Of a DNA stretch of 64,000 nt, positions 46,995 through 55,877 are shown one piece after another. The number at the start of each line of letters is the position of its first letter. The stretch's first letter is position 1. Source of the stretch: Natronosporangium hydrolyticum (lineage in GTDB: Bacteria; Actinomycetota; Actinomycetes; Mycobacteriales; Micromonosporaceae); the NCBI RefSeq assembly GCF_016925615.1, contig NZ_CP070499.1, positions 2,418,001-2,482,000 of the forward strand, read 5' to 3'. The notes below the pieces were generated by a model that saw nothing but the letters and a program-made list of their open reading frames with translations, made no database searches and was not told where the DNA came from. A program made the translations under genes and the position numbers.

Positions 46995-48008
46995 CTACGA
47001 CCGATCCCCGGTAGCGAGTCCTACCTCCTGCAGGATTCGGTCAGCAAGGCGGCTGAAGTCTCCCCGGGCTTCGGTGACCGCGGTCTGGTGGCCGCCGAAC
47101 GCGCCGTCGGCGGGCTTGAGCGCGAACACTGGTTTCCTTGCCTCGTAAGACAGCGGCATGAGACTTCGGTAGTGCTTGAGCTGGCCGAGGCAGTACGGGT
47201 CATCGCTGACAACGGGAGCCGGCTCGTCTATGTCCAGCACCGCCGTTCGATAGACCTCCGGGATGCGGGCCATCCAACGCTGGTACGCCTTCACCGGGCG
47301 CCCGAGCCGGACGCCATGGCCCATCAGGACGTAACCGGACGGACGCATCTGACCGGTCGGCAGTTCGAGGGTTGGGTTCGGGTTGCGCTCGAGCCGTGCC
47401 AGCCACTCCGTACGCCAGCGACGCAGAGCGGGTCCGAGGTTCTGAAGGCCTTGGACGCTAAACAGGTCCGGTGCGAGCGGGATGACGATATGCTCGGCGG
47501 CGATAAGCGCGGAGCGGTTAATGGCCCCCAGATTCGGGCCGACATCGACGAGGATAACATCCGCGCCGCTCAAATCGGCACCCTCCTCGATGAGGCGCCA
47601 GAAGGCTGATGTTACCCGGAAGGCCCGCTCACTACCGTCGAGGCAGGCAGGCCATTGGCTGGAAAGCTCATCCTCGAACTTGGATAGGGTCAGGTCACCG
47701 GGCAGGAGGCTGATTCGGTCTGCGACGTCAACGATCGGTGGCTCGGAGATGTCGCCGACACCGCGGACGAGTGGTGCCAGACTTCCGTAGACAGTTTTGC
47801 CGGGGCTGGTCAGAGTCTTCTCCGCCGGCCACAGCCGCTCTAGGTCCTCCTCGGCGAGGAAGTTGGCGGTCAGGTTGGCCTGGGGATCGAAGTCGGCCGC
47901 GACGACGACCAGGCCTTTCTCCGCCATCATCCATGTGAGGTGGTAGACCAGCGATGTCTTCCCCACCCCACCCTTGTTGTTGAAGAACGCGATCACGGGA
48001 GGTTTCAT
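46995..48008 (-). CDS. ParA-like AAA ATPase
   Basis: A 337-residue ParA/Soj-type ATPase with deviant Walker A KGGVGKTS near the N-terminus and ADFDPQAN. Unlike partition operons, no parB follows. ATG 48008 overlaps the upstream AlbA/HATPase gene stop by ATGA, so the pair is made together. The C-terminal 120 residues are an extension not seen in short ParAs. It may move or position a partner protein, or serve a defence role; unknown. Confidence 0.82.
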   Translation of the reverse strand: MKPPVIAFFNNKGGVGKTSLVYHLTWMMAEKGLVVVAADFDPQANLTANFLAEEDLERLWPAEKTLTSPGKTVYGSLAPLVRGVGDISEPPIVDVADRISLLPGDLTLSKFEDELSSQWPACLDGSERAFRVTSAFWRLIEEGADLSGADVILVDVGPNLGAINRSALIAAEHIVIPLAPDLFSVQGLQNLGPALRRWRTEWLARLERNPNPTLELPTGQMRPSGYVLMGHGVRLGRPVKAYQRWMARIPEVYRTAVLDIDEPAPVVSDDPYCLGQLKHYRSLMPLSYEARKPVFALKPADGAFGGHQTAVTEARGDFSRLADRILQEVGLATGDRS

Positions 48009-49207
48009 GCCGCCTCCCTGATAATGACTCCCACGTAGGACGGGTCAGGCGTGAACTCTGGCGGAGGGCTGCCGTTTTCGGCGAGCGCGCGCCGAGCGAT
48101 GGGGAGACCGGCGCCGAACCTCTGCACAAATCCGAGACCACCCATCGCCTCCGCAAGGATCGGGTTCCGGTAGTCGGTTACCCCGGGCTGGCCAAAATTC
48201 TCCACCGTCACTGTCCCATAGGGCCCACCCGGCGAGAATATCTCAACCCTATCTTCGTACCAGGTGAGGCGTACCGGTGAGGCGGTCCCTTCGTAATTGC
48301 GGTGCAGGATGGCATTGCGAGTGAGCTGTTGTAGCGCCGCCAACGGATAATCGGATCGTCGCACATCGCGGAGCGCCTCGCCGATCCGTACCGAGGTGCG
48401 AATGTTGAGCCGCAGTAGTTCGTCGAGTTCCCGCAACAGGTCAGGCAGAGCGGAGGTCAGGCGTCGCTCGTCCACGATGGGGTCACTGAGTGAAGTGCCT
48501 TCGACCCGAACAAACTGCACCTGGGCACCAGAGATGAATCGCGCCGGGTCGGTGCCGAGGATAAGTAAGCCGGCGTTGGTGGGGACACCATCGACGGTGG
48601 CGAGCCGTAGTGACGCCAAGCGCTGTTCTGTGGTGCGACCGTTCGCGGCGAGTACCTCGGAGGTGAGGACGCTGGGCAGGTACTCTCTCTCGAAAAGTGC
48701 AAGGTCGAGGTCCCCCAGCGTGGCTCCGTCGGCTGGCCGACTGTCAAACGGTAAATCAGCGGCGCGTCTCCGTTCGGCGAGTCGGCGCTCCTCGTCAGCT
48801 GTCGCGACGGCCCGACGTGGCCCGACCCTGATCCACACTTGGCCATTGAACCGGACGGGTGGGCTTGGGCTCGGTTCCACCTCGATCGCGGCTACGGCCT
48901 GATCCCCGACTTCGAGCCTGCGGACGTTCATGACTGGCGGTGGGAGGATTCGACCGTCCCCACGCAGGTCAGCCAGACTAAGCAGCAGCCGGTCGTCGAT
49001 GCTGAGGCCGGCCGGACGCCCATCGTCGCTGGCACCGACAAAGATCACGCCGGAGCTGTGGTGGTCGGGCAGGTCGTTGGCGAATGCGCAGATCGCTTGG
49101 CAGATCCGATCCTTGATCTCCCCGCCCTTAAGCGACTCTTTCCGCTCGACCTGGTCGGTCTCCAGGTCAGGCAACATGCGCAGCAGGTCGTTGGTGCTCC
49201 GGGACAC
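48005..49207 (-). CDS. AlbA_2/HATPase_c_4 (RecG-like) protein
   Basis: A 400-residue protein. The N-terminus matches the Schlafen-related AlbA_2 domain (ERKESLKG and FANDLPDHHSSGVIFVGASDDG), which binds nucleic acid. The C-terminus has a GHKL-type HATPase_c_4 module (TRNAILHRNYEG, EIFSPGG, FGAGLPIARRAL). GTG 49207 has no strong ribosome site. It comes before ParA in one operon. Such AlbA/HATPase proteins occur in mobile and defence DNA. Confidence 0.82.
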   Translation of the reverse strand: MSRSTNDLLRMLPDLETDQVERKESLKGGEIKDRICQAICAFANDLPDHHSSGVIFVGASDDGRPAGLSIDDRLLLSLADLRGDGRILPPPVMNVRRLEVGDQAVAAIEVEPSPSPPVRFNGQVWIRVGPRRAVATADEERRLAERRRAADLPFDSRPADGATLGDLDLALFEREYLPSVLTSEVLAANGRTTEQRLASLRLATVDGVPTNAGLLILGTDPARFISGAQVQFVRVEGTSLSDPIVDERRLTSALPDLLRELDELLRLNIRTSVRIGEALRDVRRSDYPLAALQQLTRNAILHRNYEGTASPVRLTWYEDRVEIFSPGGPYGTVTVENFGQPGVTDYRNPILAEAMGGLGFVQRFGAGLPIARRALAENGSPPPEFTPDPSYVGVIIREAA

Positions 49208-49559
49208 TACGCTCCTTCGGCTGGCTCTGCGGTCGCCATCTCTGCGAGCCTGGTGGCAGTGTTCGTGTCTTCGCCGTTCACTACCCAATCGTATTACCAC
49301 GGCCTCCGATCGGTGCCCATCAGCTCGCGGTGGCGAGCCGGTGGCTGGCGACGGACAGCGGAATGTGGGCGGCGGCGGCCCACTGTGAAGCTGCCGCGAT
49401 TACTAGCAGCGACGAATGCCTGGCAGGCGGCGACCAGGTCCGTGGTATGGCAGTCTAGCCAGATCAGCATCAATCGGCTCAGCTTGGCCTTGGGCAGCAG
49501 CGTCGTGGTCGGCTGCCAAGCTCCGATCGGCCCCACAATGGGGTGGGGACGACGAAGGG
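49208..49559. other. Gap without a supported gene
   Basis: 352 bases between the divergent AlbA operon and the beta-lactamase gene; probably contains promoters for both. No clear repeat, tRNA or coding frame was seen. Confidence 0.5.
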
Positions 49560-50549
49560 ATGACTGTGACGACAACGACTCGCGCGCCGCTGTTGCGGCG
49601 TGCCGCCGCCGGGCTCGCGACTGCGCTGCTGCTGCTCCCCGGCGCCGCCTGCACGACCGAGGAGAACCCGCCGGCCACGCCGCCGGCGCCGACCACGCCG
49701 GGGGTCGCACCGGGGGGCACGCCAACGGTCGCGCCGGTGGCGGAGGAGTTCGCCGAGCTGGAGGCCGAGTTCGACGCCCGACTCGGGGTCTACGCGATCG
49801 ACACCGAGTCCGGTGCCACGCTCGAGCACCGCGCCGACGAACGATTCGGGTACGCCTCGACGTTCAAGGTGTTCGCCGTGGCCGCGATGCTTGCCGATGT
49901 CACGGCGGCGGAGTTGGCGGAGGAGATCTTCTTCACCGAGGCGGATCTGGTGAGCCACTCGCCGATCACCGAACAGCACGTTGACACCGGCATGACCCTG
50001 CGCGCGCTCGCCGAAGCGGCGGTGCGGTACAGCGACAACACCGCTGCCAACCTGATTCTGCAGCGCCTGGGCGGCCCGGAGGGCTTCGCCGCGGCGCTGG
50101 AGGCCCTCGGTGACGAGGTGACCGAACCTCGGCGGTACGAGACCGAGCTGAACCAGTGGGCGCCGGGGCAGACCCAGGACACCACCAGCCCCCGCGCCTT
50201 CGCCACCAATCTGCGGGCGTACGCGGTGGACGACGCGCTCGCCGCCGAGGATCGGGAGCTGCTGGTCGAGTGGATGCGGGGCAACACGACCGGGGACGAG
50301 CTGGTCCGGGCCGGCGTACCAGCGGGGTGGGTGGTTGGTGATCGCACCGGCGCGGGTGGCACCTACGGCACCCGCGCTGTCGTGGCGGTGGCGTGGCCGC
50401 CGCCGGGAGAGGGAGCACCGGTGGTGCTCGCGCTCATGTCGAACCGGCATGAGGCAGCTGCCGAGTTCGACAACGCGCTGCTTGCCCGGGCGACTGAGCT
50501 GGTGATCGGGGCGCTGCGACCTGATGCGGAGCCAGAGGTGACAGAATGA
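49560..50549 (+). CDS. Class A beta-lactamase, lipoprotein
   Basis: A 329-residue exported enzyme. Signal peptide with lipobox GAAC, then a Pro/Thr-rich spacer. The active-site motifs are STFK (Ser70xxLys), SDN in [13 protein letters not shown] (Glu166xxxAsn170) and DRTGAG in place of the usual KTG. Arg at that place is also seen in carbenicillinase-type enzymes. Hydrolyses beta-lactams at the cell surface. ATG 49560 gives the right signal start. Confidence 0.9.
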   Translation: MTVTTTTRAPLLRRAAAGLATALLLLPGAACTTEENPPATPPAPTTPGVAPGGTPTVAPVAEEFAELEAEFDARLGVYAIDTESGATLEHRADERFGYASTFKVFAVAAMLADVTAAELAEEIFFTEADLVSHSPITEQHVDTGMTLRALAEAAVRYSDNTAANLILQRLGGPEGFAAALEALGDEVTEPRRYETELNQWAPGQTQDTTSPRAFATNLRAYAVDDALAAEDRELLVEWMRGNTTGDELVRAGVPAGWVVGDRTGAGGTYGTRAVVAVAWPPPGEGAPVVLALMSNRHEAAAEFDNALLARATELVIGALRPDAEPEVTE

Positions 50550-50561
50550 CGGCGCGGGCTG

Positions 50562-51638
50562 ATGGGGACGGAGAGGGTGATCTTGACGGAGAGCGGGTCC
50601 GGGTCGCCTGCCACGGACCGGGAGCGTTCGCCCGGCAAACCGGCCGGGCCGGTCACGATCTCGTATATCGCTGAGTCGGCGGGGGTTTCGGTCCCGACGG
50701 TGTCGAAGGTGATCAACGGCAGGTCAGGAGTTTCTGCCGACACCCGGGCGCGGATCGAAAGCTTGATCGACCAGTACGGGTATCGCCGGCCGGCTGGCAA
50801 CCGGAGCAAGGTGCTCGAGCTCGTGTTCCGTGAACTCGAGAGCATGTGGGCGGTGGAGATCATTCGGGGTGTGGAGCGGGTCGCCCGCCAACACCGGATC
50901 GGTGTGATGGTCTCCGAGTTCGGCCTGCACGACTCGGTGGCAGCGGCTGCCATGGCTGAGACGGTTTCGCGGCGGCCGAGGTGTGTGTTGTCGGTGGCGC
51001 AGCTGTCCGAGGCCGAACGGGAGCAGCTGCGGGCGCAGGGCATCCCGTTCGTGGTCTTCGATCCCACCGGCGAGCTGCCGGACGACGTGCCATTCGTGGG
51101 CGCGACGAATTGGAACGGCGGGCGATCTGCGGTGCGTCACCTGGTCGGGTTGGGGCACCAGCGGATCGCGATGATCGGGGGGCCGGACCAGGTGCTGTGC
51201 TGCCGCGCCCGGCTCGACGGCTACCGGTCGGCGATGGAGGCTGCCGGCCTGCCGGCCGAGGCCGGTGCGGTGGTCCATGCCGAGCTCACCCGTGAGGGCG
51301 GCTACGAGGCCGCTAGGTCCCTGCTGTCTCGGGCCGACCGGCCGACGGCGGTCTTCGCCGCGAACGACCTGCAGGCGCTCGGTGTCTACCAGGCTGCCCG
51401 CGAAGCGGGGCTGCGGATCCCGGACGACCTTAGCGTGGTCGGCTTCGATGACTTGCCGGTCGTGGCCTGGGTGGACCCTCCGCTGACCACGGTTCACCAA
51501 CCGTTGACCCAGATGGCGGTCGCGGCGACCGAGCTGGCGCTGGTGCTCGGCCGCGGTGAGACACCGTCGCAGCTGGGAGTGGAGATCGGGACGACCTTGA
51601 CGGTCCGGGGGAGCACGGCGCCGCCCCGGTCCGGGTAG
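50562..51638 (+). CDS. LacI-family regulator
   Basis: A 358-residue LacI protein: HTH ISYIAESAGVSVPTVSKVIN after a 30-residue leader, then a sugar-binding domain (GFDDLPVVAWVDPPLTTV). ATG 50562 follows the beta-lactamase by 12 bases; TTG 50582 is another possible start. It is convergent with the cellulase gene and may regulate it, but no matching operator was seen upstream of the cellulase. Confidence 0.87.
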   Translation: MGTERVILTESGSGSPATDRERSPGKPAGPVTISYIAESAGVSVPTVSKVINGRSGVSADTRARIESLIDQYGYRRPAGNRSKVLELVFRELESMWAVEIIRGVERVARQHRIGVMVSEFGLHDSVAAAAMAETVSRRPRCVLSVAQLSEAEREQLRAQGIPFVVFDPTGELPDDVPFVGATNWNGGRSAVRHLVGLGHQRIAMIGGPDQVLCCRARLDGYRSAMEAAGLPAEAGAVVHAELTREGGYEAARSLLSRADRPTAVFAANDLQALGVYQAAREAGLRIPDDLSVVGFDDLPVVAWVDPPLTTVHQPLTQMAVAATELALVLGRGETPSQLGVEIGTTLTVRGSTAPPRSG

Positions 51639-51684
51639 CCAGCCGCCCGGCTCGGATCGGCGACCGAGCCGGGCGGCTGCCCAG

Positions 51685-53763
51685 TCAGCCGGTGCTCCCG
51701 GTGACCGTACTGCCGGACTTCACGATTTCATACGTGATCTGGGTGCCGCTCCAGAAGTGGAAGGTCAGGGTGACCTGGCCGTCGTCCACCTCGTCGAAGA
51801 ACTCCGGCTTCAGGATGATCGCGCCGGCGTCGTAGTCGGGCTGGAAGTGCTGCCAGAACTCCTTGAACGGGGTCCATTCGGCGGGTCCGGCGTTGCTGCC
51901 ATCGGCGTACCGGGCCGCCATGGTGGCGAGTTGGTCGCCGTGGAACTCGGTGGGGATGGCGAACGAACTGGTGGTGCCGGTCGCCGTGGTCTGGGTAGGA
52001 GTGTCGTAGGTGATGATGTTGATCTGCCACGGCGTGCCCTGCGAGAAGCGGGCCTCGATAGTGGAGTTGACGCCGTAGGCGCGGTCATCGACCAGGCGGG
52101 TCATGGCCGGTCCGGTCAACGTGAGCGTGTCGCCGGCGACCGTGTAGTCGCTGCCTTCCGCCAGCTGCTCGTCGTCCTGCCACAACCCTTGGAACGACAG
52201 GCCGTTCTGGTTGAGCGTAAGGTCTCTGCTGGTGATTGACCCGCTCTGCGGCACGTAGACATGGTCCGCTGAGGCGGTGCCGGAGCGGCTGGTCCAGCTC
52301 GCCTTGAACATCTCATAGACACCTTGGTCTCGCCACTGCAGCTCTTCGCGGTGCAGGAACTGGCCGGCGTCCCACACCATGGTGGTGAGCTCCCGGGTCC
52401 GAGCGTGATAGCCGACGGCTTCAAGAAACTTCAAGAACTCGCCTCGCTGGATGACACCGGGTCGAGTGTGGTCCCAGTTGAGCAGCGCCCATTCGCCGAT
52501 GATCACCGGGATGTCGTTGGCGACGAAGGTGTCGTGGACGCGGTCGAAGGTGTCGATCAGATCCTGCTCCACGGTGGCGTCATAATGGGTGCCGCCGGCG
52601 ATGTTGACGCTGAACGGCCACCAACCATAGAAGTGGACGGTAGCGACCAGGTTGGCATCATCGAGCTGGTCAAAGGTGGTCAGCAGCGCGTCGAGCCGAG
52701 CTTGGTCGGTGCTCGTGTGCAGGGTTGGCAGCACCAGCAACCGGTCGGTGTTGTTTCCGCCGGACTCCCGGACGATTCGATGGAACTCGACGTTGAACTC
52801 GTGCACCAACTGGTCGCCCTCAGCGTCGGAGGTGTCGGCGAACTGGGGCTCGTTGATGCTCTCGAATACCAGCTCCTTCGGGTAGTCGCGGAAGGCGTCG
52901 GCGAGCTGGGTCCACAGGGCGGTGTACCGGTCCATCACCGTGGTGGGGTCGTTGGGATAGGCGTTGATCCATTGCCAGGAGTCGTGATGCAGGTTGATCA
53001 TCACGTAGAAGTCCTCGGCCAGGGACCAGTCGACGATCTCCCGGACTCGGTCGAGCCAATCAGGGTCGATGGTGTAGTCGGGGGCCGGGCCGTGCCGGTT
53101 GCTCCAGGTGATCGGGAGCCGGATGCTGTTGTAACCCTGTGACCGCACCTGTTGCAGCAGCGCCTCGGAGGTGAGGGGATTGCCCCAGGCGGTCTCGTCG
53201 GGGATGGCGTCGAGTGTGTTGCCCAGATTCCAGCCGGGCTCCATCGCCGCCACCATCGCCATCGGATCGCTCGGACGCGGCGAGCTCGTCGGCGACGGCG
53301 ACGGGCTCACCGACGGGCTGACCGACGGCGATGGGGTCGCGATGTCGCCGGTGCAGCTTACCCCGTTGAGCGTGAACGACGTCGGTTCCGGGTTGGTGCC
53401 CGACCACGACCCGTTGAAGCCGAACGAGACCGTCTCGTCTGTCCCCAGCTCCGCGTTGTAGCTCATGTTCTCGGCGGTGACGATGCCCTCCGACGAGCTG
53501 ACCGTGGCGTTCCAGGCCTGGGTGACCTCTTGGCCAGCGGTGAAACTCCACTCCAGACTCCAGCCATCGAGCGGCTCGCCAAGGTTGGTCACCGCCACGT
53601 CGGCGGTAAAACCGCCCGGCCACTGCGCCGGCACCGTGTACGCCACACGGCAACCCGTCGCCGCCTGGGCGCCGACCGCCACGGCCGTCCCCGCGACCAG
53701 CAGCGCGGCGACGCTACCGGCGATGACACTGGCCCGCCAGCGGGCTCTTCGTACACCTTGCAT
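51685..53763 (-). CDS. Modular GH5 endoglucanase (CBM2-GH5-X2-CBM46-like)
   Basis: A 692-residue secreted cellulase. After the signal peptide (ending QAAT) comes a CBM2-type module (residues about 37-140; CRVAYTVPAQWPGGF, Cys pair), a Ser/Pro linker, then a GH5 domain with acid/base Glu in SINEPQF and nucleophile in IIGEWALL. It continues with an Ig/X2-like module and a C-terminal CBM46-like domain (KEFWQHF, LTFHFWSG). This order recalls GH5_4-Ig-CBM46 enzymes, though with CBM2 added in front. ATG 53763 has GAGGAG 6 bases upstream; ATG 53781 is less likely. Confidence 0.93.
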   Translation of the reverse strand: MQGVRRARWRASVIAGSVAALLVAGTAVAVGAQAATGCRVAYTVPAQWPGGFTADVAVTNLGEPLDGWSLEWSFTAGQEVTQAWNATVSSSEGIVTAENMSYNAELGTDETVSFGFNGSWSGTNPEPTSFTLNGVSCTGDIATPSPSVSPSVSPSPSPTSSPRPSDPMAMVAAMEPGWNLGNTLDAIPDETAWGNPLTSEALLQQVRSQGYNSIRLPITWSNRHGPAPDYTIDPDWLDRVREIVDWSLAEDFYVMINLHHDSWQWINAYPNDPTTVMDRYTALWTQLADAFRDYPKELVFESINEPQFADTSDAEGDQLVHEFNVEFHRIVRESGGNNTDRLLVLPTLHTSTDQARLDALLTTFDQLDDANLVATVHFYGWWPFSVNIAGGTHYDATVEQDLIDTFDRVHDTFVANDIPVIIGEWALLNWDHTRPGVIQRGEFLKFLEAVGYHARTRELTTMVWDAGQFLHREELQWRDQGVYEMFKASWTSRSGTASADHVYVPQSGSITSRDLTLNQNGLSFQGLWQDDEQLAEGSDYTVAGDTLTLTGPAMTRLVDDRAYGVNSTIEARFSQGTPWQINIITYDTPTQTTATGTTSSFAIPTEFHGDQLATMAARYADGSNAGPAEWTPFKEFWQHFQPDYDAGAIILKPEFFDEVDDGQVTLTFHFWSGTQITYEIVKSGSTVTGSTG

Positions 53764-54090
53764 TCGGATACTCCTCGCCATAGTCAGGTTCGCCTAGGCT
53801 CGGAGCTGGACGGCGCGCTTACCTCGCCGCGATGTCGCTGCTGGCTGGAGGTTGGTGGGGCCGGGCCAGGGAGCCAAGGTCGGGGTTGGCGCCGGCGGCG
53901 GGGTGCTGTTTGTGGCTGCCGGGTGCCGGGCCACAGGTAGGGCCGCGCGGGCGCAATGGGGTGACTCTTCGCGGAATGCTTGCCCGTTACTCCGCAGACG
54001 CCGATGGCTCCCACTTAGCCGCAACTTTCGGACTATCAAGGCGGAAAGTTGCCGCCCAAGTACCGTACGCTTTCGAGTGGGGAGACGTCA

Positions 54091-54222
54091 ATGGGATCGA
54101 CGTTGGTCGGCGCCGACCCGGTCGAGAGGGGGCTTACGCAGGGAGTTCCGCCGCTGGTATGGCGGGTGCTTCCGCGGGTCGCAGCGGGAGCCTTCGGCGT
54201 TACCTTGCCGGTCCGGCCGTAG
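54091..54222 (+). CDS. Possible 43-residue peptide gene
   Basis: Starts ATG 54091, six bases after GGGGAG, and ends TAG 54220-54222. The product ends with a mostly hydrophobic stretch (PLVWRVLPRVAAGAFGV). Unrecognised; too short to judge. The rest of the 53782-54353 gap shows only weak reading frames and no repeat. Confidence 0.3.
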   Translation: MGSTLVGADPVERGLTQGVPPLVWRVLPRVAAGAFGVTLPVRP

Positions 54223-54353
54223 AAAGTTTCCATCCGATGCTCCGCTCGCCCTCACGGCCGCCGGCTACCGGGCCGCCCTGCGTAGCGACGGCTGAGGTTT
54301 CGACAACACTGAGGGCTTCGATACTGTTGCCCGGTCGACGGTGAGGGGTACGC

Positions 54354-55856
54354 ATGGCTGACCAGAGCGCAACTGTCCGCACCACCGCCGGCCGGGTGCG
54401 TGGCCGTCGCGAGGGCGAGCTGGCGGTCTTTCGTGGCATCCCGTTCGCAGCGCCACCGGTCGGCTCCGCCAGGTTCGCCGCGCCGCAGCCGGTGGACCGA
54501 TGGGACGGGGTGCGGGAGGCGGTCGCGTTCGGTCCGGCTCCGCAACAGGGCACCCTGTCCGGGGCGACCCCGCCGGAGTCGGCCGCCGACGACTGGTTGA
54601 CGGTCAACGTGTGGACGCCGGAGCCGGACCCGGCGGCCCGCCGGCCGGTGATGGTGTGGATCTACGGCGGCGCCTACGCGATGGGCAGCTCCAGCTTCCC
54701 CGATTATGACGCTGCCCAGCTCGTCGGCACCGGTGACCTGGTGGTGGTAACCCTCAACTACCGGGTAGGCGTCGAGGGTTTCGCCCAGCTCGCCGGGGCA
54801 CCGGCCAACCGTAGCCTGCTCGACCAGGTCGCCGCCCTGGAATGGGTGCGCGACAACGTCACCGCGTTCGGCGGTGACCCAGCGCAGGTCACCATCTTCG
54901 GTGAGTCCGCCGGCGCCGGCTCGGTCGCCGCGCTGCTGTCGATGCCGCGAGCCGACGGCCTGTTCCAACGGGCGATCGCGCAGAGCGTGCCGGGGACCTA
55001 CCTCTCGGCTGAGCTGGCCGCCGATATCGCCGCCGAGATCGCCGGCGAGCTGGAGCTACCGGCGACCGCGGCGGAGCTGTCGGCTGTGGAGCCACGCCGG
55101 CTGGCCGCCGCCGGGGATCGGGTCGCCACCAAAATGCGCCTGTACGAGCAGCGGTGGGGTCCGGTGGCGCATACGTTGACCCCGTACTCGCCGGTGGTCG
55201 ACGGCGAGGTGCTACCTCGCACGCCCTGGCAGGCGCTGGCCGCCGGCGCCGCGCGGGGCGTGGAGCTGATCGTCGGCCACACCCGCGACGAGTGCCGGCT
55301 GTTCCACTACTTCACCGGGCTGACCGGGCGGGTCACCGATGAGCAGGCCACCGCCGCGTTGCGGGCGCTGGCCCCCGGGCCGGAGGGGGAGCGGGCCTAC
55401 CGCGCGGCGTTCGCTGGCGCCACGGCCGAGCAACTCTTCGACCTGGTCCATTCGGACTGGTTGTTCCGGATGCCCTCGCTGCACCTGGCCGACGCGCAGG
55501 TGGCCGGCGGCGGTCGGGCACACCTCTACGAGCTCACCTGGCGCGCGCCGGGGCAGCCGGAGGTAGGCGCCTGCCACGCGCTGGATGTCCCGCTCACCTT
55601 CGGCGTCTTCGCCTCCGACCTCGCCCGGACGCTGTTGGGAGCCGAGCCACCGCCCGCGGCGGAGGCGCTGTCGAACCGGGTCCGCGCCGCCTGGACCGAC
55701 TTCGCCCGCACCGGGGACCCGGGTTGGCCTGGGTACGACCCGCAGCGGCGGCTCACCCACTTGCTCGATGCCGAGCCCGCGGTCGTGCCGTACCCGGAGG
55801 AGGCTTCTCGCCAGATTTGGCGGGACCACACCTTCGCGGCGCTGCCGTTGCTGTGA
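54354..55856 (+). CDS. Type B carboxylesterase
   Basis: A 500-residue alpha/beta-hydrolase. Nucleophile Ser in FGESAGAGS, oxyanion YGGAY, acid in HTRDECRLF and catalytic His in ACHALDVP. Opens with the typical GRVRGRREGELAVFRGIPFA segment. No signal peptide, so cytoplasmic. Para-nitrobenzyl-esterase-like enzymes of this family split short-chain esters. It is followed by a convergent gene whose stop lies 21 bases away. Confidence 0.92.
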   Translation: MADQSATVRTTAGRVRGRREGELAVFRGIPFAAPPVGSARFAAPQPVDRWDGVREAVAFGPAPQQGTLSGATPPESAADDWLTVNVWTPEPDPAARRPVMVWIYGGAYAMGSSSFPDYDAAQLVGTGDLVVVTLNYRVGVEGFAQLAGAPANRSLLDQVAALEWVRDNVTAFGGDPAQVTIFGESAGAGSVAALLSMPRADGLFQRAIAQSVPGTYLSAELAADIAAEIAGELELPATAAELSAVEPRRLAAAGDRVATKMRLYEQRWGPVAHTLTPYSPVVDGEVLPRTPWQALAAGAARGVELIVGHTRDECRLFHYFTGLTGRVTDEQATAALRALAPGPEGERAYRAAFAGATAEQLFDLVHSDWLFRMPSLHLADAQVAGGGRAHLYELTWRAPGQPEVGACHALDVPLTFGVFASDLARTLLGAEPPPAAEALSNRVRAAWTDFARTGDPGWPGYDPQRRLTHLLDAEPAVVPYPEEASRQIWRDHTFAALPLL

Positions 55857-55877
55857 GCCTAGAATCGCCACCGGGTC

